A stretch of 64,000 nucleotides of DNA from Aldrovandia affinis (Eukaryota; Chordata; Actinopteri; Notacanthiformes; Halosauridae), in assembly GCA_029706075.1 (NCBI GenBank), contig JAINUG010000196.1, positions 891,501 through 955,500 of the forward strand, in the 5' to 3' direction. The notes beneath the pieces are model-generated. The model saw only the letters and a list, made by a program, of their open reading frames with translations. It had not been told where the DNA came from and made no database searches. Shown here in pieces: positions 1 to 24,060 of the stretch (within the stretch, counting starts at the first letter, position 1; each line of letters opens with the position of its first letter). A program made the position numbers and the translations under genes.

Positions 1-8555
<8,555 letters not shown>

Positions 8556-9765
8556 TATAGGGGGTAGACAAAATAATGAAAACCCCAAACAATATTTTAA
8601 TATTTATGAACTAATAAGGAGTTGGGCTGCCCTTTGCCTTCAGAACAGCTTCAATCCTTCTTGGAATGCTGCTTTACATGTTTTTAACCATTTGTAGTGG
8701 GTTTTTAGATGGTTCTTCAAGAAGGAAAGCCTCCAGTTCTCAGAGAGGAACGTGTTGGAAATCTACTCTACACTCTACATTCCAGAACTTCCCATAAAGG
8801 TTCAATGATGTTTAGGTATGGTGATTGGGGAGACTATGGAAGGGGTTGGCTTCATTCTGATGTTCATGAAAACCAGCTTGAATCCATTTAGCAGTCTGTA
8901 TGGGGGTATTGGTCTTTGAATCTTGAGGAAATAATCTTTGCACCATAAGGTGCACCTGGTCACCCAAAATGAGTTTTATGGTTACCCTTCACCATAACTG
9001 AGATAACTAGAGTGGCAGGGTGGTATAATGGTTAGGGAACTGGGCTTGTAACTCAGAGGTTGCTGGTTCGATTCCCAGGTGGAGCACTGCCGCTATACCC
9101 TTGAGCAAGGTGCTTAATCTGGATTGCTTCAGTAAAATATCCAGCTGTATAAATGGATTGTATGCAAAGAAATGAAAAACTGTGTTAAGTCACTCTGGAT
9201 AAGAGCATCTGCTAAATGCCTAAAGATTTAGGAAAAAGATGTAGGAAAAAGAGTAAAAGGCAAATCGTCAGACAATATTACTTTGTTCCACTGCTGAGAA
9301 GTCCTGGTTTTGTGCTTATACAACAGGTTATGCATTTTTGCACAATGGTTTTGGTTGTAAGCGGTTTCCCAGTGGCAGCCCTACCATAAATATCGGCTTT
9401 GAGTAGCACACGACGTACAGTTTTTGTTGAGACTGTGTTACGGTGGTGTAGATTTAGTTCTGTGGTAATTTTTGAGGCCATTGTTTTGTGGTTTTTAACC
9501 ACAAAGCATGTTAAGTGTATCCCTGTCGGTGAACTTTGCTTGCAACCACTGTTCCTCTTTCCTCATGCAGTTTTTCCTACAGCTACAGTATTGGCATCAG
9601 GGTATGCTATTCGATAGCTACACTAACTATTTTGAACGGAGTGTAAGTGGACCTGATGAATTTTGGTCAGGATTGAGTAGATTGTTTTTGTTATTTTGTT
9701 GTATTTATCCAACAGTTTTGCCATTTGGAAGGGAAAACATTTTTTAACAATATTTGTCTATTTTT
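8556..9765 (-). mobile_element. Decayed Tc1-like transposon, copy A, with a SINE inserted
   Basis: Starts with GGGGTAGACAAAATAATG and has a degraded inverted copy near 9745-9762. The minus strand at 9278-9502 encodes a transposase fragment (MVKNHKTMASKITTELNLHH, VSTKTVRRVLLKADIYGRAA) typical of the Tc1 DNA-binding region. The catalytic half is broken by stops and by the SINE at 9007-9223. Not functional. Confidence 0.85.
9007..9223 (+). mobile_element. tRNA-derived SINE nested in Tc1 copy A
   Basis: A-box-like TGGTATAATGGTTAGG and B-box GGTTCGATTCC, then a body with CCCTTGAGCAAGGTGCTTAA and the tail GTCACTCTGGATAAGAGC followed by TGCTAAATG. The tRNA head and this tail mark a retroposon, not a tRNA gene. 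Confidence 0.88.
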
Positions 9766-12104
9766 ATGAATGCTTCTTTTTGTCTTTTGCTGTGTTTCTC
9801 CTCTTTTTGTTCAGTTCAGGATATTTAATCCCAAAGTTCGCCCATACCGGAGCAGCAAGGTTTGTGTAGACACTGCTATCCCTAGCATCAAAAAACAAAG
9901 CTTAATCCCCACTGATGGTGAGGTTCAATCTTAAACAATATCAGTTATCTTTACTTCCAAAAACATGAGCCACCATATAGTAAGAACTGGCTTTGTTTAC
10001 ACTCAGACAAAAAAAGGCAAAAATAAAATAGAAACACATTTCAATGAAAAGTTATATTTCAAAATACTATTTAAATATATGGAATATGTAACATACTTTA
10101 TATGAAATGTGTGTATTGTTCAATTTATAAATACAGTATATTGAATTTAATGACACTTTTTAAATACACATAAAAATTGTGTATGAAATTAATCAACAGT
10201 TAACTATTTTGTTGTATATTGGGCGAAGGTTTTAGTCTAAAATTGGATACTATGAACATGACAGTAATGACATTTGTTATATAACATATGTTTGTGCATA
10301 TATGTGCCATGTAGTCTATATAATTCATATTTACCATTGTAACAACATACATTTGTTCACAGTTCCCTCTCCCATCTTGTAACTGTTTGCATTGCCTATT
10401 TGAAGTCTTTTATTTGTCCAGCTAAGTGCAGGAAGCAATACTTTGTAAAGTCATCTAAATCGTGTGGAACCAGTACGTTTTCTGGAGGAATACTGTATTT
10501 ATAGGAATAAATGAATGGAGCAAATCCAGTTCTAACATGCCTGCAGGTGGAGGAAGCCTGTTTCTGCAATAATTAATTTCATGTTAAAAAGATTTAATCC
10601 TCTCTGAAATGCCACTTCCTATAGTAAATCACAAACGGGATTGTCTCCCCCCACCAAGTAAGATGTATGAGCCTAAAGGAGAGTAAACCTTACTTAAACA
10701 AACCAAATCCGATACCTCCAGCCCCAAACATGCAAACAAACAGGGATTTAATGGAGAGTAAACACTGAAAGGTCCCTTTGTGCGGAGTATACCTAGGTGC
10801 GTGCGGGACAGGACCTGTGCAGTAAACGCCATAGGTATTCTTTGTGTACTTCTGTCAGGCATTTCCTGGTATTTTGCCATGCACTTAAGTGCCGAAATGT
10901 TATAGCCATTAGCCGCTAATGGCCTGTAGTCAAATTGCTCAGGAATCTGTGATTTGTCTGAAGTTGAATAGCATAATTGCACAGCTGTAATATCAACAGG
11001 AGAATATATTATACAATATTATTTGGAGAAGAATTTGCAATGCTGTATATAGGTTTGTCCAACAACTTAGCCTTCTAGTGGCATATGAAAAAAAGGGGAT
11101 AATGGGATTTATTTAGGCCTAAACTTTCTTTTTTTCTTGCTTAGGCTGTAGTTTTGCACAGTGAATGGTCAGTCTTGACCCAAGGTGTGAAGTCTTAAGT
11201 CTCTTTACAGACTTGCAATACATGCAACAGTGTGCGGGAACACCTAAGAACATCCGGGTGGTCTAACGCAGCTGTTGATGTTTGTCGGCACTTGTTGGCA
11301 GCTTTCCTCCTGCATTTTCTGGTGATTTAAACGTGCTGAATCTTTGTAGGCGATTGTCCTTAGAAGTCTTTGAGGTCGGGAACTCACAAAGGCTATATAC
11401 AACGAAACATCACAGAACAATCAGTCAAAGGGATGTTACTATCGTCAACCAATTTCATCCTTATGGCTTGTTATTATATAGCCCAAGGCGTTATCTTCAC
11501 ACTTTCTCATCTGAAGGCCGTATCTGGCTCATTGATTTCGTTTTTCACGTTTTGATGGCCTTGTGGGGGCGTTTATAGCCAAGTACTCACTTGATGATTC
11601 TTGAAAATTGCGGCCCAGCCTGCCGTGTTTGAATGTGATGCACATAACAACTGGACCACTGCAAAATTGGGGTGTCGGGGTGACCCAGCACTCAAGTCTC
11701 AAAGAGTCATATAGTGTGTCGCCACCCATGTGGTTTTGTTGACTGTGGGTGCGAGACCTTTCACACATCAGGGTGGCCATTGAGAAAAGGTGTCACGTTT
11801 CCCAGTGAACCTTCCTGTGAACACGCATGCCTGTAAATAGGGCCCTTTATATGGTGCGAAAGGGCTTTTGAGTGGCCCCCTGCATTTTATCATAAGTTGT
11901 TAACTCAGGATTGAAATAAGTTGTGAAGATTTAAACAATAGAACATTTCAAAAGGTTTCTTTGGAAGAGCTCCTCATCCGTATAAAGTAATTATTTTTGT
12001 ATCCCCTCCACACACTCCTAATATGGATTTCATCCTCTCCCTTATTTTTGGCAGCCAGCTTTGATAGGTTTTCTACATTCATAATGCACCAGAAATGGGT
12101 AATT

Positions 12105-12485
12105 GAATCTACATTACATTACATTATAGGCATTTGGCAGACGCTCTTATCCAGAGCGACGTACAACAAAGTGTTAACCGTAGTCAAGAACAGTTTAGCT
12201 GAAAGCCACCCTAGTGGGAAGTACAATTCCTGGGTGCTAGGAGCAACCACATAGTTAAACTAGGACCCTGTAGGTAAATCTGTAGCCACAATTCAGAGGT
12301 AGCAGTAAAGCACTCAATGCAGGAAATAATGCCTAAGCCTAATACAATACATAAACAAGTAGACGTGTAAACTAAGCAACTATGTCCCTAAGTTAACAAA
12401 AACCGGACTACGGGGAGAGGTGCACCCTGAAGAGGTGAGTCTTCAGTCGTCGCTTGAAGGTGGCCAGGGTCTCAGCTGTTCTGAC
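12105..12485 (-). repeat. Dispersed teleost repeat with SINE-type tail
   Basis: Begins ATTACATTACATTATAGGCA, continues GACGCTCTTATCCAGAGCG and ends near AAGAGGTGAGTCTTCAGTCG with AAGGTGGCCAGGGTCTCAGC. I recognise both end motifs as recurrent in fish genomes. Confidence 0.65.
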
Positions 12486-15163
12486 TTCCATATCTATATT
12501 TCACCTTATGTTTTGTGTTTCACCGGTACCAGTTGAGGTTACCGTATGAATCTGCTCCTGACTGTTTGAGGCATGCATTTGTGACTTTGAATGCACAGGG
12601 TCCTTCCTCTGTCAGAAGGCTGATGCCTTCACTTGGGTTTGAAGTGAAATGTTATATCGACACTCTTAATACACCATCCAGACCAACTAACACAGGCTAC
12701 ATTTTCCATGTTGTCCAATTTGTTTGGTGTTTGTTTGTTTTTTCTTATCATGGTGGACTTTTAAGGTGCTTTGGAGGAAAGCATCTACAAAATGAATGAA
12801 TGTGAAAGAACAGTCGGATATTTTACTGATGCAGCTCAGGTTGCGTCCCTTGTGGTGGCCCGCCCAGGATTGGAACCTGCAACTTCCTAGGAACAACACC
12901 CACGTTCCCTGACCCCTACATAGCTTGCTGTGCTTGGGAAACGTCCATTTCAAATCAGTGCAAGGTAGCACTTTCACCTGCAGATGTGTGATGTCATGCA
13001 GAACAAACCAACCGGCGGCTGCGATTACCTGCACTCCTCTCCCCGCCTACGGTTGACCTAACGTGCACTCCGTCATTTGCATATCAGCTAGAGCAAAGGC
13101 TGTAAGCACACACGCATTCAGACGGTCGTAAACCTTGCTTTTATTTGCGTTATAATATCTATTGTGCAATCAAATTGGCGGGGAAAATGTGATGAACAAG
13201 ATTGAAAAGAGAACGCTTAAATTCAATTCTTAAAACATGAATAAATGTTGTTGTTGTGGGGTTGGAGCTTGTGATGACCTGGTAGAGCTTCTCTGCCAGA
13301 GCTGCAGGCTGTAGACCAGGGACAGGCCTGGTGCCCAGTCTCTAGGGCACACAGGAAGTGAGGACGGCCAACAGGAAGTGCCAGACACGCTTTTCGCCTC
13401 TTTAACAGCCCTGACTGTGTTTTTTATTTTTTTTTGCTTTCCAACCAGGCATTGTGCCAAGCGTTGTGACGGCAATGATTGCTGACAACCATGCTCCAAA
13501 CTGAGATAATGTATGTGCAGAAGGCACAGAAAGCTGTCAAAAGCAGCAGGTAATTCATCCACTTAATCAGTGTGCAGTAGGGGTCTCATTTTCAACACAC
13601 AAGCTCCGCCCCGCAATACAGGGCCAGTCTGAAAATACTTATCTTAGTTAAATGCACGGTTGTCACCAGAACTAGAGTGGCCTAACACATGACAAGTTGG
13701 CAAGGGTATATTTGAGTTGGGGGTGCAAAGCAGGCAGTAGTTTGTACCGACCACCTGCTGCTCTGGCTTTTTTGGGAGAACTATTTCCCTTACGTTGACC
13801 TGTCACTTGCTAACGACATACCGTTATGGGTGGATATTTTCTTTTTACAAATTGAAAAAGATTTTTTGGGCAGCAACCCAACACATGCACACAGAACAGA
13901 CTACACTGTTTTCTCCAGGGATTCGGAAATAACAGCCAGCTGGTTCATACCAAATATTTAAGACCTTGTACATGAAATGTATAGAACGACTGAAGATTTA
14001 AGAAAGCGGGACCCATGGTCCTATCGATCCGTTACTCCCTCCTGTCACAGATGTGTGCCTCTCCTTCAGTCCCTCCCTCTTCTCATTTCCCCACATTTCA
14101 CGTCGCTATTTGGCTTTCTTTGTCCGAGACTCACAGAGGATTGGTGAGATTGTGTCTGTATCAGCATCTTTTCCCCGGCGGGAGCATTCGTTTTTTTTCT
14201 TCCGTTTGAATCGTTTTTTAACATTTTAAATCTCAGGTTGTACGGAGTTAAACAGCTGAGAGGAGTGAAGTTCAAAATGACTGGTAAGAGCAGCAAGTGT
14301 GCGTGCGTGCTCTGAGTGCACGTGTGTCTCTCATAAGCGCTTCTGAGCAGAGCAAATTCAAGCATTCATCTGGAGGTGTCCAGTATAAACAAACAACGCA
14401 TGTTCCTGCTTGCATAATGTGTTTTTCAGTGCAGAGCGCCATCCACTTGCATGCCTTGGAGGAGATATAAATTAATTGCTCACTATGCCTAAATAGGTTG
14501 AATCTTGAACGTGTTTTTTAAATAACGCAACTTTTCAAAAGAAATTGGGTTTTTTTGGGGGGGGTTTGTTAGTTTTTTTACTACCAGAACTGAAGTGATT
14601 GAATTAAGCTCACAAGACACGATTAGCACCAGCGGCTGCCTCAGAGGAGGTACCCCAGGGGAGTGCTACTGTGGAAAAGAACCTGAATCAGTAATGTGAG
14701 GAATCTCTCTCTCTTTCTCTCTCTAGTGTAATCCTTACTATTTCATTCCATTTCCTGAATGCTGTTTCAATGTTTAAAAAATAAACGAATATTAAAAAGC
14801 CTGGTAAGAAAAAAAACGCAAAAATCCAGCGCGCGGGGTCGCCGAAGTGCCTCTGCCATCGAGGAGCTGCGGCGTGTCTCCGTCTGTCAGCGAGAGATAT
14901 TTACCATCACCTGTGAAGCAGCCAGGATGGGGGAGCCATGCAGGTACCCTAATCCCCCTCCCCCTTCCTCCCCGGGCTACCGTGATGACGTTGTTTTGAC
15001 ACCACTTTTCACCCAGGCCCGGCCGAAAGATTTGGACTTTAGTAGCGAGTTTGGTTTGGACTTGAGGAGTTGGGGATTCGTCTCTATGTTATTCGCTAGT
15101 GAGCCACGCCTACTGAGATGACTGAGGCCAGACGAGTTTTGGGAAGGGGTCTGAACGGCCTCT

Positions 15164-15188
15164 CTGCGTGCGTGCGTGCGTGCGTGCG
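15164..15188. repeat. (TGCG)n short tandem repeat
   Basis: About six TGCG units in a locally GC-rich segment (14820-15400) before oaf exon 2. Confidence 0.85.
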
Positions 15189-15524
15189 ACAGAGTGACTG
15201 TTGCACACTGCGGTAGCATCAAGGCGCAGTGCAGGGGCTGCCGGGGGAGCGGGCTGCTATGGTTTCCCTGTAATCAGTGGGAGTGCGGCTGCAGACCGGA
15301 GCCCGGAGCAATCGGTGGGCCTGTCAGGAATGCCATGTGTCTGCCGACTGGGAGGTCCTGCTTTTACTGCCTCCCCCAGAGGGGGGGGTGGTGGGGGGAA
15401 GTAACATCCATCTCTCTTCCTGTCTCTCCCGTCGCTCACACTCGCACTGCTCTTATGTCATCCTCTTTTTATCTGCGATTTAATTACGGAACTTTAAAAA
15501 AAAATGTTCCTCCCTCCTGCCACA

Positions 15525-15662
15525 CACATGCACAAACACGCACGCACTTATTTCTGCACGCACATGCACGTGCATATACAGCACCGCACACATATGTACA
15601 TGCCCACACACACACATACATGCACGTGGACACACACACGCACACACACAATACACACACAC
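15525..15662. repeat. Imperfect CA-rich tract
   Basis: Interrupted CA/CG/CATG-type repeats (ACACACGCAC, ACATGCACGTG); a decayed microsatellite. Confidence 0.8.
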
Positions 15663-16028
15663 TTTTTTCTCCCCTCCACAACCCCCCCCCCCTGCATTGC
15701 TGTTCCATGGTAACTGACACATGAGACGCTAGTTGAAGAGAGAAGAACAGTCTCTTTCTCTCTTTTTATGACCGTCTCTCAGCCTGAAGTTCCCCAAAAA
15801 CCATCGGAGTAGACAATTCCGCAATTTTGCCAACCCTAGTGACTTCACAACAACACTACTCTTTTCAGAACGACACTGGGATGCCCAGTGCTCTGAAAGG
15901 GCGTTGTTTGGAAGCCTGTTGTTCTCTCCTCTTCAAGCATCTCCTTCACAGCGCAGTCTGGTGCCAGAGGCCAGTCAGCCAGCTGTTCATTTAAGATCTT
16001 GGCATGTAGTGCGAAGGTGGCGTGTGCG

Positions 16029-16030
<2 letters not shown>

Positions 16031-16093
<63 letters not shown>
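16031..16093. repeat. (GT)n microsatellite, about 31 units
   Basis: Pure GT run about 700 bp before oaf exon 2. Confidence 0.95.
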
Positions 16094-16100
<7 letters not shown>

Positions 16101-16418
16101 AAATTGCATTCTGTATTTTCAGTGTAGAGATTGTTATGTGCGTGGTAAATAATTCCCTGATCCCAAGACGGCAGCCTGAGGTTTTATTTTTCCCTCGTGG
16201 CTCATGTGGGCCTTTTAGGGGGCATCTAAAAAGAGCCGCACGTGAGACAAACACGTTTGTCATGTGATCCTGGGCTGGTGCCCAGATCTGAGGGACACAC
16301 GATTTCCATTCATTTCAATTCACCCTGTCTAATTCTGCTGCAGCCTCTGACAGCTGGACAAATCTGATTAGGTTTGGAAGCAGAGTGCAGTTCTGCTCTG
16401 GTCCACAGGGGGAAGTAA

Positions 16419-18034
<1,616 letters not shown>

Positions 18035-19726
18035 TGTGACCTAAGCCCCGCCCCTTTCCCCATTCCCCTCTCTCTCCCCCGTCCCCTCCCCTCCTGTGGG
18101 CACCCCCAGGCAAGGGGGGCCTGTTCGTATTTATTTCCTCGTTTTCATGTTTTCTGCGCTCACCTCTGGACCGTGATCTGTGACGCGCGAGGTGAAGCGC
18201 AGGCAGACATGCTGCGCTCCGCAGCCACGGGGCTCGCACCCCGGCCCCCTAGTGCCTCCGTGGGGCGCCAGAGAGTTTGGAGCTATAATGGTGACAGAGG
18301 CAGAGAGGCGCCCCCTCATGGTTGCTGATGAACAGAGTGAAAGGCCAACCTGCTTCCTGCTACAGTCACTCACTCCTCACGGGGCTGGATGTCGCCCCCT
18401 GGTGTCGAGTTCCAGCAGAGCAGCATCCCACTTGGCTGAGTTCCAGTGGAGTGATCTTTCGTGCCGACAGTACCTCCTGAAGTTCCAGAAGAGCGACTTT
18501 CCTGTTGGCTGGTTTTTACCTTGAGTTCCAGCAGAGAAGCTTTCCCAATAGCTATTTTTTTAACATCTGTGTAGGTTTATTACTGAAATGTTGCTTCTCA
18601 GTTTTTGTAACCTGCCTGTCTTTTGTATGTGAAACAGCTTAACGCGAGTCTGTCTGAAACCAGTGAACTCCATTCTTGTAAGAAGTTACAGGGGATGGGT
18701 GGACACTGGTGTCTGTACAGAGATAAGGGGACGGTGTGGTCAGTCCAGCAGGGATGGTAGCTGAAATGATCTAGCTAATTAATAGCTTACTGTCTCTGTC
18801 TCAGTCTACGTTGCCTTAATGCTTCTCCGATTCAGGTCTTATTTATTTTTAACAAATAGTACAATGATTGCAACTTCTATAAAGAATACTTGTGTTTTTT
18901 TCTTGGTTGTTTTTTAATGTAATTTCAGATTTAAATTTTTTTTGTTGTCATTGTCATTCAGTGTGTTTTAATGTTTGTTTGTATAATAAGCCTAACTTTG
19001 TGTCGGACTGTCCCTTCTTTAGTAGAGTTGGAGGTTCAGTGCCTTAAAAAGCTTAATGTTTTCAGTTCTAAGACTTGAGCCAGCTCAGTAGTGTCCGATG
19101 TAATGTGCAGTCAGTAGCATGGGTCACATGACCATACATTTTGTGCTGATTGGCCTACCCATGTCTTCCACATGTGTGCCTTTCATCTCTGTCAGAGTGA
19201 AAAACTTTCAAGGAATTAATCAATCAGGTCTGCCCAGGTGAATATTGTGCTTGGCATTTAGAGTATTCTTTTGTGTGTGTGAGAATGAGAGCGAGACAAT
19301 TAGGACACCCTCTAACCTGTATGATAACAGCAATTTGGGAGCAGGAAAAAATTGGGACGCATTAGAATTAAACTCAGAATCATTGTACTGAGAGAAGTTT
19401 GGCCCTGGAACATCTGCTCCTTCCTTTGAGTGCCCCCAGGTCATTTGGACACAACCATCTGTAGTTCACAAAACCCTTCCTTTGCTGGCTTCTCTGTTCT
19501 GTTCCCACACAGTAAATAAAAGCACAGCCGTAGTTTGGTGTGTAGCGATAGGTCACGGCGTGGCATCAGCTTCACTTCTTTTCTGTGCTGTAGAAAGGCT
19601 GTCAGTTTCTTTGTTCGTTGTGGCTCCGGGAAGGCTGAGCAGTGAACTGTGCTGTTGACTTATTTTTATTTATTATTTCCTTATTTTTTAAATGTCTTTA
19701 ATGAACATGCCTTCCTGCTCATATTA

Positions 19727-19936
19727 CATTACATGCATTTAGCAGACGCTCTTATCGAGAGCGACTTACAGTTTACATTTCTTTACAATCCATTTACGCT
19801 GCTGGATATTAACTGAAGCAGTTCAGGTTAAGTACCTTGCTCAAGGGTACAACAGCAGTGTCCCACCTGGGGATTGAACCTGCAACCTTAGCGTTACAAG
19901 CCCAGCTCCCTAACCATTATACCACACTGCCGCCGA
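19727..19936 (-). mobile_element. tRNA-derived SINE, reverse, in the oaf downstream region
   Basis: Minus strand: GCAGTGTGGTATAATGGTTA head, B-box-like GGTTCAATCCCC, CTTGAGCAAGGTACTTAA, tail GTCGCTCTCGATAAGAGCG. Same family as 9007-9223. Confidence 0.86.
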
Positions 19937-21316
19937 TGCTCAGCTTCACCTTGTCTTCTGCAGGTGTATCGCATACTGCAGTATCCCTCTGTTCTCTCTC
20001 TGCGGTTATTCTCCCTTAATTCCATGTTGGGATATAGAGGAGGGACCAGTCCAGGCCTGTAGGCCCACTGTCCCGCAGGTGTCAAATTCACCTTTCAATT
20101 AGCAACAGAGACACACCTGGAATGCCAGGTGAGGTCACGTCCCATCCAAATGATCACTTCAGAGAAACAATTCAGACCTAGGGTTATAGGGAAGTGTGCC
20201 CTTTCAGAGTAATCTTTGGTCCGTTCCCAGACATTGTCATTTCCTACATAATGCAAGCGAACGCCATCTGCATGAGTGGACATTCTTTGCGACCTCCATC
20301 TTAAAAACATTCCTGTAACTCTCACAGCGTGCACTGTGTACGCTCCTGCACTGACATCTGTCCATATGTCCCATTAAATAGTGTCCCCCTCCTGCACTCC
20401 CTTTCCTCCTCTGGTTCTGACAGAACACGTGGACCAATTTCTTGTTCTTATCATGCAAAGCATGTTCTTGTTATGATGCAATGCCTTCGTCGCCTTCGTC
20501 ATTAGATAGGCACTGTTAAATTCATAGTTAATTTACATCTGCTCGATGTGCTTTAGAATGTTTGGCTGACATACGGTTGAGCTCCTTTGTGGTGCTGGCT
20601 ACTTAAAATAGCCTTGCAGTGCATTCATCTTTGCCACAAGCATCCTCACAGCTGTGCCTATGCGATTGAGATGGAAGGCATTTTTTTCATAGATTGTGGA
20701 AAGCATGGAAAAAATATTAAGAACTGAAGACATTTGGTTTGTCATTTTGAAGTCAGCTGTCCATGGTGTCCTTTGTAATTCTTATAGCCTAGTGCATATT
20801 ATTATTTCATGTAAATGTTTTGTTGTATGTCGTGGAAGATTCTAAAAATAAACCATTTCTCAGGCAGGACCAACTGTACACAAATATTCACCCAGCAGGG
20901 AATGAAATAATTATTTCACAATGTTTTGATTTTCACACCGTGATTAGAATTCTGTATCTCTCTATTTATAGCATAACAGGATACTGATACTAAAGAAATG
21001 TAAATGTTTTTGTTTTTTTCATTTAATTTCAAAGTTTCCCCAACTTTGGGTATTTTTGTTTTGTTTGTTTCTACATCATACGCCTTAAAAGTTTTGTGTT
21101 TTATATAACTGTTTTTTTTATATAAACCAAAAAAGTACATATTTTGGGAACGACAAACACACTAACCATTTTCTGTGTATGGGAAGTGCCTTAAACATGT
21201 TCATGAACACATACCGCAGATAAAAGTTGCAAACATATTTTTTATAAAATGTCTTGTAAAAAAAGAAAAAAAAGTATGTGAAGAGTGATTACAGAAATAT
21301 GAAGTAATTTGTACGA

Positions 21317-21342
21317 TTATATATATATATATATATATATAA
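21317..21342. repeat. (TA)n microsatellite
   Basis: About 12 TA units in the oaf downstream region. Confidence 0.9.
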
Positions 21343-21774
21343 TGTTTATTTGTCCTGAATGGACAGAATAAAGGTCGCTTTTTGCACTGCAGGGATATGT
21401 GTGGGCTTTTGTTCAGGTTGTTTTCTCCTGAAACAATAGGCATGAGAACATAAACAAAATTTGCCCTTTATTCCGGATGCTACTCGGATGGGCCAACAGA
21501 ACACTGGGATGACTGCGCTGTTTCCATGTCACCCGCTGTCCTCTCCTCCAGCATACAGACACTCATTAAACACTACGTGGGAATTTTACACAAATCTGTC
21601 TCTCTTCCGCCCCACACAGCTGTAGCAACAGCTTTTATTTTTATTAGTTCTACATACAAACTGGTAAAACAATTGTTCTTTTTTTGTGGGTGTCTGGAAA
21701 ATCTGTAGTGGAAAAGATTTTGGTTTATTTGAGATGTAAACCAAGCATGGTCGACCAAAATAAAGCATGCCAGG

Positions 21775-21920
21775 GTTGGGAGTAGTTATGGGATTGGGTT
21801 CCTAACGAGGTAGGTGGTTCCTGGTTTGATTTGAAGTTGGGGCACTGCCATTTTACCCTTGAGCAAGATACTTAATCATTACTTCCGTTGAAATAATTTC
21901 TGTTATTAAAAGTATTGCTG
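21775..21920 (+). mobile_element. Degenerate tRNA-derived SINE
   Basis: Head AGTTATGGGATTGGGTTCC and then GGCACTGCCATTTTACCCTT, GAGCAAGATACTTAATC; a worn copy of the 9007 family without a clear tail. Confidence 0.65.
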
Positions 21921-22229
21921 TCAAGGCTGTCTGTCAAGTAAATAACACAATGTTCAACAGATCCAGGCTTATAACCAATACAATTTTACAGTGCCTCACT
22001 GTGAACCTTATGAAATAATGAGTTATAATTACATGTAAGAAATGGCATGTCTTCTATTGGTATGGTGATTTAGTACCCAATCTGTACTAGAGGGTCTGTT
22101 TCAGGGATGTTATGCACATATTTTTAGCTGTCCAGTATTATTCAGACCTGACTGCCTTGTCATAATATCCACCAGATGACACTGTTACACTACTTATTAA
22201 ATGGTAGAGACCAGCGCTAAGCATACAAT

Positions 22230-22690
22230 CCTTTTCTTCACATGTGGCTAGAGCAAAGTGGGGTTAGCACTTGGAGCTCCGTGGAAATAGTCCACCAGTA
22301 TCAGTAGGGGGGCAGTCTTCGGTCTAGACAAAGTAGAAAAAAACGAATGCCCCAGCGCAATGAAGGTGACTGCATCTTTCAGATGAAACAATAATTCAAG
22401 GTCCTGACTAACTATGTCTGTTAAAGGGCCCGTAGCACTTACTGCAAAGTAGTGCTATGGGCGTGTCCTGGTCAAAATACCCATCGAGGTATCTTTCAGT
22501 ATTGTCCATTAATCATCCATCAGGTTAACTGGGTAACTAAACCTCCCATCCTCCACCTAACTGATGTGTGATGCACTCACAAAATGGTTGCCATCGCCTA
22601 GGTGGGTATTGCACATTGGTCACAGTTAAGGTGATTATCAATCCCCTCATTGTGAAAGTGGAGGTCCTTGAAAGGAATTAAAGGGGCTAT
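22230..22690. repeat. Probable degraded retroposon
   Basis: Phrases such as AAGGTCCTGACTAACTATG, GTAGCACTTACTGC and GTGTCCTGGTCAAAATACCC resemble a common fish non-LTR-type repeat. Family not named with confidence. Confidence 0.45.
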
Positions 22691-23005
22691 ATGTGGGGGT
22701 GGGGGTCAGGCACACTGTTTATTTTTCCCCCAGTCTGTGAAAAGACACTACTAATACGCAATATTCAGTAATAGTTTACTCAAGACCCACACTCTGAAAT
22801 AGCTAGCACATTCTTTTTAAGAAGTGACCATAATTACCTAAATAATTCGTTTCAGGTTTTCAAAACTTCTTAAAATTGTGTTGATTCTTCAGACATATTT
22901 TGGAACAATGACACAGGTGACAAGAAACTAATCACCGGATTTATTTATTTTGTATTACTTTAAATTGTTTTGAATCAACAAGAGTGATGTTGGTGAATTA
23001 ACATA

Positions 23006-23100
23006 CATTTACATTTGACATTTTAAGCATTTAGCAGACGCTCTTATCCAGAGCGACTTACAAGATGTGCATTAATACATGGTAGGAACAATCATAGTTT
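23006..23100 (-). repeat. Dispersed repeat fragment, copy 1
   Basis: ATTTTAAGCATTTAGCAGAC, GCTCTTATCCAGAGCGACTT, ACAAGATGTGCATTAATACA. About 80 bp nearly identical to 46281-46361. Confidence 0.75.
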
Positions 23101-24060
23101 GCACACAAGGTCAGTGCAGTAATACAGCGATAGACATTGTTGCAGGCAGCTGCATACCATACCTGTAACACTGGGAAGGAAAAGGTTAGTAATTTTTAAA
23201 TTCTTTTTATTAATGTTCATTGTTTCTAAATGTGAGCGTTCATTCTAGTATATAATGTAGGGCCATTAAACCATAAAAACTAAATATCTGTTGCATATCT
23301 CATGAACCATTTTTGTAAATACCAGCATAATTGCTCACCAGATAACCACCTAAGAGCACAGTAGCGAGCTCACAAAATTAAATACATTTGTTGTAGCTAA
23401 GGCTTTATTTTGTTATTTCCTATCCTGGAACTTTGTTGGCATTTGAACATAAACACTAGATGCAGCTGTAGGGAAAAGGAGGAGGGACTGATTACAGGAG
23501 GATGGCCTGCAGAATGGGAAGTGTCTGAGTGGAGAGGGACCAGACCACTGACCAGACGCATTATGAAGTTATGTTGGGCAACATTTCCTTATATTGAACT
23601 GGAACGCCCTTTCTGGTTTCAAATTCACTCCCGGTACTGTGTCCCTCTCATTTCCACCCCTGTATACACGACATTCATCATCTTCATCATCATCATCATC
23701 ATCATTATTACTATTAGCTTGTTTCAGGTTTAATCTTCAGTCTGTTCGGTAGCTTAACACATAAGGGGGTCTAGTTGCCAGATGGAGCAGGGGCTCAGGT
23801 TCTAAGCGTCAAGCCACAGTCTTTAACCAATGAAGTTTATATAAAGATCACCATTGCATTTTTTTTGTCAATTTTGTTTGCCTTTTTTCATGCCAAACCT
23901 ACATGCATAACAGCCACTCTGCAGCCCAATATATTTTTATAACTGGATAACCACACATTTTAATATTTCTCATGATTTAATTGCACTGTCAATGATCTTA
24001 TACAAATGGCATTTTTGCATATATTTGCAAAAATATATAAATCAATTCAACAATGTAATT

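Larger units (their letters stand above)
18035..21400 (+). other. oaf: oaf 3' untranslated/downstream region
   Basis: Non-coding sequence after the oaf stop. Candidate AATAAA polyadenylation signals are at 19515-19520, 20847-20852 and 21367-21372, so the 3' UTR end cannot be fixed from sequence. A reverse-strand SINE sits at 19727-19936 and a (TA)n run at 21317-21342. No further coding exon is seen. Confidence 0.4.

Noticed and set aside
9020-9090. Possible tRNA gene
   Set aside because: A and B boxes are present, but the sequence runs into a SINE body and tail, and the tRNA cannot fold into a normal cloverleaf by inspection.
14820-15200. GC-rich patch as oaf exon 1
   Set aside because: No reading frame gives the expected signal peptide or LRVRVRL-type sequence in any frame I read.
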